In this document: positions 1 through 4,994 of the stretch, one piece after another
Layout: every line of letters starts with the position of its first letter
How positions within the stretch are numbered: the stretch's first letter is position 1
NCBI GenBank assembly: GCA_038061815.1
Contig: JBBTYK010000038.1
Coordinates: 1 to 7,549, forward strand
Origin: JBBTXJ01 sp038061815
Lineage (GTDB): Bacteria; Patescibacteriota; Patescibacteriia; Magasanikbacterales; JBBTXJ01
Direction: 5' to 3'
DNA: 7,549 bases
The notes under the pieces: model-generated
Databases searched by the model: none
Told to the model about the DNA's origin: nothing
Seen by the model: the letters and a program-made list of their open reading frames with translations, nothing else
Program-made: the position numbers and the translations under genes

Positions 1-20
1 GCGGGGCTCCAGAATGACAA
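1..20. other. Short tail downstream of cca, possible edge of a dispersed intergenic repeat
   Basis: Only 20 bases lie beyond the cca stop. On the plus strand they end in GGCTCCAGAATGACAA. This resembles the end of the common dispersed intergenic element in many draft bacterial genomes whose arms read like TGTCATTCTG on one side and CAGAATGACA on the other. With only one arm in view it may be chance, or half of a terminator-like palindrome. No gene can be called here. Confidence 0.2.
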
Positions 21-1409
21 TCAGGACAACCACTCCTTTTTATGCGCGAGGAGGTACTGCTTTGCCGCCTCGTAGTCGTTAGGAATCACACCCTCAAGGA
101 TGGCTTCCTCAATGGCACGTTTGATTGTGCCCACTTCTTTGCCCGGTGTCAAGTTGCAGAGCGCCATGATTTCCTCGCCGCGCACCGGCGATTGAAACGC
201 GCGCAACCGGTCCCGTTCACGCACTTCTTCAATGCGGCGCACGAGTATTTCATAATCCTTTTCGCGCTGCGCAAGTTTTTTGGGATTCTGCGTGGTGATG
301 TCCGCGCGATAGAGCAAAATGAGGTCATCCAGCCAGTCGCCCATGTTCACGATGATGCGCCGCACTGCAGAGTCCGTCACGCCTTCCGCGGTGATGACTT
401 GCGGACGCAAATGCCAGCGAACGAGTTTACGGATATATTTGATGCCATCCGCGTCCAGCCGCAACCGACGACCGATTTCAGTAATCATGCGCGCGCCCAC
501 CACCTCATGCCCGTCAAACGTCCATCCGCGCCCTTCTTTCAGCCGTTTGGTGGGCGCTTTGCCAACATCATGTAAAAACGCCGCAAGTCGGAGCAACGCA
601 TTCTCGGTGAGCGCCGCCATCTGGTCCGTCACTTTAATGCTGTGCGCCAACTGGTCTTTGTGATGCTGTCCGCCCACAAATTCAACGCCGTGCAACACCG
701 CAACCTCCGGCGCAATGTACGCCAACAGGCCGGTGGCCAACAGCATGTTGAGCGCCTCGGACGGTTTCCCCACCGCAAGCATTTTCAACAACTCATCGCG
801 AATGCGTTCCCATGAAACAATCTCAATGCGTTGCGCCTCTTCTTTGATGCCGCGGAGTGTTGTGCCTTCAATGCCAAAACCGAGTTGCGCGGCAAACCGA
901 ATGGCGCGGAGCATACGGAGCGGGTCATCGGAAAAAGTCTCGGACGGCTCAAGCGGCGTGCGGATTATTTTTCGTTCAATGTCGCGCTGACCGTCAAACG
1001 GGTCAAGATATTCGCCGAAATGTTCTTTATCCAAATGCATGGCGATGGCGTTGATGGTAAAATCTCGCCGCGCCAAATCTTCCGCGATATTCTGCACGCG
1101 CTCCACTTTCGGTTTCCGCGAATGCTTTTCGTAGGACTCCTTGCGCGCTCCCGCGAATTCAACGGTATAGTCGCCAACCTGCATGCGCGCGGTGTCAAAA
1201 TCCTCAAAAAATACTTCGTGTTCCGCTTTGAGCGGCGCAATAACATTGCGCGCGAACGCAACGCCGGAACCGTCAACCACCATATCTATATCCTTGCATG
1301 GCCGCTCCATAATGCGGTCGCGCACAAAACCGCCCACCGCGTACACAGCCGTTTTTTCTTTCGCCGCAATCTTGGCAATCGTTTGCAATATCTTTTCGGG
1401 AGTCGTCAT
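21..1409 (-). CDS. cca: CCA tRNA nucleotidyltransferase with HD domain
   Basis: A class II nucleotidyltransferase that builds or repairs the 3'-CCA end of tRNA without a nucleic acid template. The protein has 462 residues from ATG 1409. Motif A is GGFVRD (26-31) with the metal-binding DxD at D40/D42 (KDIDMVV). EFAGARKESY (84-93) is a block I associate with the Bacteroidetes/Patescibacteria version. Motif B is RRDFTINAIA (114-123). DDPLRMLRAIRF (161-172) corresponds to the EDxxR nucleotide-template motif (D162, R165). A tRNA-binding helical region follows, then an HD phosphohydrolase-type domain with H256, HD (280-281) and H301, giving possible 2',3'-cyclic phosphodiesterase or phosphatase activity. 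A GTG at 1457 would add 16 residues that overlap uppP; I chose the ATG because of the ATGA overlap with the uppP stop. CCA-adding versus A-adding specificity cannot be settled by eye, but no separate partner enzyme is visible, so full CCA addition is the default. Confidence 0.95.
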   Translation of the reverse strand: MTTPEKILQTIAKIAAKEKTAVYAVGGFVRDRIMERPCKDIDMVVDGSGVAFARNVIAPLKAEHEVFFEDFDTARMQVGDYTVEFAGARKESYEKHSRKPKVERVQNIAEDLARRDFTINAIAMHLDKEHFGEYLDPFDGQRDIERKIIRTPLEPSETFSDDPLRMLRAIRFAAQLGFGIEGTTLRGIKEEAQRIEIVSWERIRDELLKMLAVGKPSEALNMLLATGLLAYIAPEVAVLHGVEFVGGQHHKDQLAHSIKVTDQMAALTENALLRLAAFLHDVGKAPTKRLKEGRGWTFDGHEVVGARMITEIGRRLRLDADGIKYIRKLVRWHLRPQVITAEGVTDSAVRRIIVNMGDWLDDLILLYRADITTQNPKKLAQREKDYEILVRRIEEVRERDRLRAFQSPVRGEEIMALCNLTPGKEVGTIKRAIEEAILEGVIPNDYEAAKQYLLAHKKEWLS

Positions 1410-2206
1410 AGGACAAACAATGCGAGAATAACGCCGCCCAACACAACCCGATACCACACAAACACGGTCAGGTGGTGCGCCACGACAAAACGCAACAAAA
1501 ATTTAATTGCCGCAATGCCGGAAAGACATGCCGCAAGCGCGCCAGCCAACAGCATCCACCATGATTCTACACCCGCACCGGATTGCAACGCTTCCACTCC
1601 TTTGAACACAAACGCGCCAAAAAACACCGGAATGCCGAGCAAAAACGAAAAACGCACGGCCTGACTGCGGTCCAAACCGGCCATGAGCGACGCCATAATG
1701 GTGATGCCCGAACGCGACGTGCCCGGAATGAGTGAAACCGCCTGCGCAACGCCAATGCCGAGCGCATGATGCCAGCGCAACTTTTCCGCGCGTTTTAATT
1801 TCATGCCGCGCGCGGAACGCTGTTTATCCGCAAACCAAAGCGCGATGCCCCACACCACTAAACTGGCCGCCACGATGCGCGGGTCACGCAGCGCCGTGAC
1901 GTATGGGTCAAGAAAAAAACCAACCGCAAACGCCGGTACGCTGCCCAGAATCAGCCAATAACCCAGCCGCCGTTCTTCATCATCGCCGCGCCCCAAAAGT
2001 CCGCGCGCAATCCGCACGATATCGTTCCAAAATACCACGAGGAGAGCAATGAGCGTTGCGCCGTGCAGCAACGCATCAAAAACCACGCCCTGGTCTTCCC
2101 AGCCAAAAAATCGCGGCAGCATCACCAAATGGCCGGATGAAGAAATGGGCAGAAACTCCGTAATGCCCTGCGCTAAACCGAGGACAATCGCTTGAACTAA
2201 TGTCAT
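1406..2206 (-). CDS. uppP: Undecaprenyl-diphosphate phosphatase UppP/BacA
   Basis: An integral membrane phosphatase that removes one phosphate from undecaprenyl diphosphate, regenerating the lipid carrier for peptidoglycan and other envelope polymers; extra copies are known to raise bacitracin resistance. At 266 residues it has the usual length. The first signature, AQGITEFLPISSSGHLVML (12-30), holds the (E/Q)xxxE motif as Q13 and E17, the Ser cluster, and H26. The second signature, PGTSRSGITIMASL (161-174), holds the catalytic-site Arg (R165). The rest is strongly hydrophobic and ends in a helix after FVWYR (249-253). The ATG at 2206 overlaps the ndh stop by ATGA, and the gene's own TGA overlaps the cca ATG the same way. 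No Shine-Dalgarno site precedes it, so translation is probably coupled. All residues I expect for activity are present. Confidence 0.97.
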   Translation of the reverse strand: MTLVQAIVLGLAQGITEFLPISSSGHLVMLPRFFGWEDQGVVFDALLHGATLIALLVVFWNDIVRIARGLLGRGDDEERRLGYWLILGSVPAFAVGFFLDPYVTALRDPRIVAASLVVWGIALWFADKQRSARGMKLKRAEKLRWHHALGIGVAQAVSLIPGTSRSGITIMASLMAGLDRSQAVRFSFLLGIPVFFGAFVFKGVEALQSGAGVESWWMLLAGALAACLSGIAAIKFLLRFVVAHHLTVFVWYRVVLGGVILALFVL

Positions 2207-3444
2207 AATTCACTGGTGTCCCGAAATGAAAACGCGTTGAGAAACCAATCAAGCGCGATGCGGAAGCGGTCGGGCCAACTGTACATCGTTACTAAGAATA
2301 CCGCACGACGTATCAACCATGCAACCCTGCCCGTAAATCGCAACGGCCCCAGTTCCGCAATGCCGAACCAGTTGCCGATAGGAACCAACTCTCCCCGCAA
2401 CCGATGGCGATACGGCACAAGTTCCTTTTTTCGCACCAACCGCCGCACGTTGCGCGCCACGCTTTTTGCTTCCGCCACCGCCGCCTGCGCCGTTTGCGGC
2501 ACCACGCCCATGCCCGTATCGGCAATCACGGCGCAGTCGCCCAGCGCAAACACGCGCTCATCATCCACCATGCGCAAATACTCATTCACTTTAATGCGGC
2601 CGCGTTCGTCCAAATCTTCACGCGGCAACAATATATCCGCGTTGGATTGCACGCCGGACGTCCAAATAATGGTGCATGCGTCAAGATGGTCGCCGTTTTT
2701 CAAATGCACGCGATTTTTTTCCACTTTCGTCACGCGCGTATTCACAATAATAGACACACCAAGTTGTTTCAATTTTCGCGCGGCCTGCATTCCCACAAAT
2801 TCCGAATGGCGCTGCAGCACGCGCTCGCCGCTTTCAATAATGGTAATCCGCACATCATCGCACGGGATTGCCGCATAGAGCGCGCGCATTTCTTTGCGCA
2901 ACAAGTCGCCGATTTGTCCCGCAAGTTCCACGCCCGTTGCGCCGCCGCCGACAATCACAAAATGCACCTGCTGTTCACGCTCGGTTTTATTGCGCGCCCG
3001 CGCCGCGGCTTCAAAACAGGCAACCAGATGATTGCGCACCGCGACGCAATCATTCACGGTTTTGAGCGGTAACGCATATTCCGTCACGCCCGGCACGCCG
3101 AAATCGCTGGCGCGCGAACCAACGGCAATCACACAATAATCATACGGATAATTTCCCGCGTCCGTCACCACAAGGCGCCGGCCGCGATCAATGCGCTCCG
3201 CCTTCGCGCGCACAAACCGCTCATGACAGCAATCAATCATCTCGCGGAGCGGCTGGGTCACGTGATTCCGCCCGATGGAACCGGTGGCCAGTTCATGCAG
3301 CATCGGCGTGAACAAAAAATAATTTTTCCGGTCAATCAGCGTAACGTCAACGCCGCGGCGCCGGTGCATCAAACGATGCAACCGATGAAACGTCTCAATG
3401 CCGCCAAATCCGCCGCCGATGATAACAACGCGTGGTCTCGTCAT
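2203..3444 (-). CDS. ndh: Type II NADH dehydrogenase (NDH-2)-like FAD-dependent oxidoreductase
   Basis: A flavoprotein predicted to oxidise NADH at the cytoplasmic membrane face and pass electrons to a quinone without pumping protons. Length is 413 residues, normal for NDH-2. The N-terminal FAD-binding Rossmann motif is VVIIGGGFGG (6-15), followed by the typical NYFLFTPMLHELATGSI (41-57). The second, NADH-binding motif is VGGGATGVELAG (165-176), with the acidic strand end IIES (202-205). FALGDCA (299-305) is the FAD-contacting segment. The quinone-site region is AQAAVA (319-324), where the usual AQxAxQ would end in Gln. An amphipathic, Trp/Arg-rich C-terminus (about 372-405) fits peripheral membrane attachment. 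The ATG at 3444 is chosen because it overlaps the permease stop (ATGA); an upstream GTG at 3459 adds five unlikely residues. The end overlaps uppP by ATGA. Because of the changed Gln, another electron acceptor is possible. Confidence 0.9.
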   Translation of the reverse strand: MTRPRVVIIGGGFGGIETFHRLHRLMHRRRGVDVTLIDRKNYFLFTPMLHELATGSIGRNHVTQPLREMIDCCHERFVRAKAERIDRGRRLVVTDAGNYPYDYCVIAVGSRASDFGVPGVTEYALPLKTVNDCVAVRNHLVACFEAAARARNKTEREQQVHFVIVGGGATGVELAGQIGDLLRKEMRALYAAIPCDDVRITIIESGERVLQRHSEFVGMQAARKLKQLGVSIIVNTRVTKVEKNRVHLKNGDHLDACTIIWTSGVQSNADILLPREDLDERGRIKVNEYLRMVDDERVFALGDCAVIADTGMGVVPQTAQAAVAEAKSVARNVRRLVRKKELVPYRHRLRGELVPIGNWFGIAELGPLRFTGRVAWLIRRAVFLVTMYSWPDRFRIALDWFLNAFSFRDTSEL

Positions 3445-4592
3445 ACAAAAAATTCCCACAAACTGTACGCGGCCGCCAGCCCGAACACCGCGAGCAGCAC
3501 TGCGGACGCCAACGGCGCATACCGCACATGGAATCGCCGCGGGCCGTAATCGGCCTCGCGCTGCACTTTCCAGTAAATGAGGACAATCAGTATCGCCTCA
3601 ATACTGCCGGCCAGTGTCCCGGTGACGCCGACCACTTGAATAAAATCGCGCACGCCGAACGCAAACAGCGCCAGCGGCACCGCGACGGTGGCCGCCCACC
3701 CCAACCGCGGATTCCATCTAAAATCCCACTCATAAGTTTCGCGGAGCGCCGTGCCAATCGCGAGAAAACTCGTCGCCATCGCAAAAAACGCAAAGAGGTT
3801 GCTTACCACCCCCACCAGCGGACCGAGCGCTTCACCCAGCCCCACCGTAGCAATCGGCGTGGTCGCGTCACCGGTCACGCCCACGGTGACGGCGGCAAAG
3901 AGCGTGTACAACACCACAGGGATAGTGCTTGCGATAATCACCGCGCGGCGAAATAATCGGGCGTCGCCGCGCAACACCGCCTCCGCCACCGGCAACGCGC
4001 TCACGCCATAATACGCAAACAACAGCACGCCGTACGGCAAAAAGATATAGCGCCAATCAACCGGCGCCGCCAAATGCGCAACCGTGATATCCGGCGCCGC
4101 CCATATCACCAGTGTAATCACGAGCAAAAAAATCGCGCTCGTCATAAACAGTTCAATCACCTTCACCGTTTTGAGTCCGCGATACAGAAAAAACGCGCCA
4201 ACGGCAAAAAACGCCGCGCTCCACGCCGCGCGCTCGCCTCCGAAAATCGCGGTCAGCGCCTCACCGGTCCCAATGAGATACGCCAACAGCGCGCCATACC
4301 CGCCCAAAAAAACCGCGGCGCCCATCAGCGCCTTGCCGGTTGTACCGAGATAGCGGCCGGCAAGGCCGGAAAGTTGAAGAGAAGTTTTTGTGCGCGCGAC
4401 AATTTCGCCGAGCAGCACATGGAGCGCGAGCACAATGAGCCCCATCCCCAGAAGATACGCAATGCCGATTCCAAATCCCACTTGCGCCACCGCGTACGGA
4501 ATGGCAAAAAGACCGGCGCCGACAATGGTGCCCACTATCACCGCGATTGCTTCAAAAAACAATACGCGCTGACTCTGCGGCAGAACAGACAT
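3441..4592 (-). CDS. Amino acid permease, aromatic (HAAAP)-like, APC superfamily
   Basis: This inner-membrane permease is predicted to import an amino acid by ion coupling; an aromatic substrate is suggested by family resemblance only. Starting at ATG 4592 the protein has 383 residues with about 11 hydrophobic helices (roughly 12-34, 40-62, 88-114, 122-138, 146-166, 184-202, 214-238, 258-282, 298-316, 321-343, 358-380), the number expected for this family. The first helix carries GTIVGAGLFAIPYA (21-34), the unwound, glycine-rich substrate-site motif typical of APC transporters. The block YYGVSALP (194-201), the conserved GD (209-210) and the following IIASTIPVVLY (219-229) fit Trp/Tyr permease-type proteins. 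An in-frame GTG at 4628 would add 12 residues but lies in the terminator loop, upstream of the promoter, so I rejected it. It is the first gene of the unit and overlaps the NADH dehydrogenase start by ATGA. Confidence 0.85.
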   Translation of the reverse strand: MSVLPQSQRVLFFEAIAVIVGTIVGAGLFAIPYAVAQVGFGIGIAYLLGMGLIVLALHVLLGEIVARTKTSLQLSGLAGRYLGTTGKALMGAAVFLGGYGALLAYLIGTGEALTAIFGGERAAWSAAFFAVGAFFLYRGLKTVKVIELFMTSAIFLLVITLVIWAAPDITVAHLAAPVDWRYIFLPYGVLLFAYYGVSALPVAEAVLRGDARLFRRAVIIASTIPVVLYTLFAAVTVGVTGDATTPIATVGLGEALGPLVGVVSNLFAFFAMATSFLAIGTALRETYEWDFRWNPRLGWAATVAVPLALFAFGVRDFIQVVGVTGTLAGSIEAILIVLIYWKVQREADYGPRRFHVRYAPLASAVLLAVFGLAAAYSLWEFFV

Positions 4593-4599
4593 GCTGATA

Positions 4600-4608
4600 A
4601 TTATACCA
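4600..4608 (-). promoter_or_regulatory. Extended -10 promoter of the permease-ndh-uppP-cca unit, fused to the preceding terminator
   Basis: The minus strand reads TGGTATAAT, an ideal extended -10. Its first T is the last base of the terminator's U-tract. Only seven bases (TATCAGC) separate the hexamer from the permease ATG at 4592, so transcription should begin at or within about two bases of the start codon. The position where a -35 box should be lies inside the terminator stem (GTGCGG at 4628-4623) and does not resemble TTGACA, which fits an extended -10 promoter that does without one. Confidence 0.65.
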
Positions 4609-4642
4609 AAAACAAAAGAACGCCGCACGGCGCTCTTTTGTT
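4608..4642 (-). terminator. Intrinsic terminator after the DUF4389-like gene
   Basis: On the minus strand an inverted repeat at 4642-4611 pairs AACAAAAGA with TCTTTTGTT, then a G-U wobble, then CGCC with GGCG around a GUGC loop: 14 paired positions and a 4-base loop. It runs straight into a UUUUU tract (4612-4608), partly shared with the stem. It starts 7 bases after the TAA stop of the DUF4389-like gene. On the opposite strand the wobble becomes an A/C mismatch and the T-tract is poorer, so it is oriented for the minus strand. Confidence 0.88.
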
Positions 4643-4649
4643 GTTTCGG

Positions 4650-4955
4650 TTATTTCTTTACGGTCGGGCCGGAATCGCCATCCTTAAACAGATACGGACG
4701 GCGGTCCGTGAGGAGCGACAGCCATGCGTTCAATCGCGTCACGTACGCAAAAAATTTCCCCTGATGTTTCCACGCCCACCCCCACCATCGTCCCAGAAAT
4801 AGAATGTGCCACCATTGCACAACCTGCAAAAATCCCGCGAAGATGGCCCAAATATAGAGTGGCCATATGAGCACAAACATCCAGAAGATACGCGTAAAGA
4901 GTCTCACGCGAGACGCACGCTCCTCCATGGAGATGTCAATGCGAATAGGTTCCAT
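4650..4955 (-). CDS. Small DUF4389-like membrane protein
   Basis: A 101-residue membrane protein whose layout resembles the DUF4389 family; the molecular function of that family is unknown to me. A charged N-terminus (1-20) is followed by one clear hydrophobic helix (about 22-46). Then come the family-like signature ILFLGRWW (51-58), an amphipathic stretch, and YVTRLNAWLSLLTDRRPYL (71-89), which matches the familiar pattern of an Arg/Asn helix ending in LLTD-x-x-P. The C-terminus is hydrophilic and lysine-rich. Many DUF4389 proteins carry two such units or are longer, so this is a short single-unit version. The ATG at 4955 is preferred; an internal ATG at residue 10 (4928) is possible, and neither has a Shine-Dalgarno site. 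The gene has its own promoter (4986-4994) and ends in TAA 8 bases before a strong terminator, so it appears to be monocistronic. Confidence 0.75.
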   Translation of the reverse strand: MEPIRIDISMEERASRVRLFTRIFWMFVLIWPLYIWAIFAGFLQVVQWWHILFLGRWWGWAWKHQGKFFAYVTRLNAWLSLLTDRRPYLFKDGDSGPTVKK

Positions 4956-4985
4956 AGTGAAACTTTAAGAATAAACGAGGTTAGT

Positions 4986-4994
4986 ATTATACCA
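4986..4994 (-). promoter_or_regulatory. Extended -10 promoter of the DUF4389-like gene, overlapping the antiporter stop codon
   Basis: The minus strand reads TGGTATAAT, a perfect TATAAT with the TGn extension. Its bases include the last codon and the TAA stop of the antiporter (GTG GTA TAA T). Initiation about 7 bases downstream would give a leader of roughly 24 bases before the ATG at 4955. No TTGACA-like -35 box is visible at 16-18 bp spacing. The identical nonamer recurs upstream of the permease gene at 4600-4608. Confidence 0.6.

Larger units (their letters stand above)
21..4593 (-). other. Predicted four-gene transcription unit: permease, ndh, uppP, cca
   Basis: A promoter precedes only the first gene, and a terminator stands just upstream of that promoter. 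The three gene junctions are each a 4-base ATGA stop/start overlap, at 3441-3444, 2203-2206 and 1406-1409. No internal promoter or terminator is apparent to me. Whether the unit continues past position 1 cannot be seen. Confidence 0.75.

Noticed and set aside
1410..1457. Upstream GTG start adding 16 residues to the CCA enzyme
   Set aside because: The extension overlaps the uppP coding end and precedes the natural N-terminus. The ATG at 1409 forms an ATGA overlap like the other two junctions.
831..1664. 277-codon open frame on the plus strand
   Set aside because: It lies antisense across cca and uppP, both of which have full family motifs. Its translation is rich in Arg/His/Asn with no domain, typical of an antisense shadow in GC-rich coding DNA.
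2404..3072. 222-codon open frame on the plus strand
   Set aside because: It is antisense to the NADH dehydrogenase, which carries intact FAD and NADH motifs. The translation is His/Arg-rich and shows no domain.
3445..3459. Upstream GTG start adding five residues to the NADH dehydrogenase
   Set aside because: The ATG at 3444 places the Rossmann strand right at the N-terminus, as usual, and makes the ATGA overlap with the permease stop.
4593..4628. Upstream GTG start adding 12 residues to the permease
   Set aside because: The codon is in the loop of the terminator hairpin and upstream of the predicted transcription start, so it would not be on the operon mRNA.
4074..4802. 242-codon open frame on the plus strand
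   Set aside because: It runs antisense through the permease, the terminator and the DUF4389-like gene. Its composition is low-complexity, charged and without recognisable motifs.
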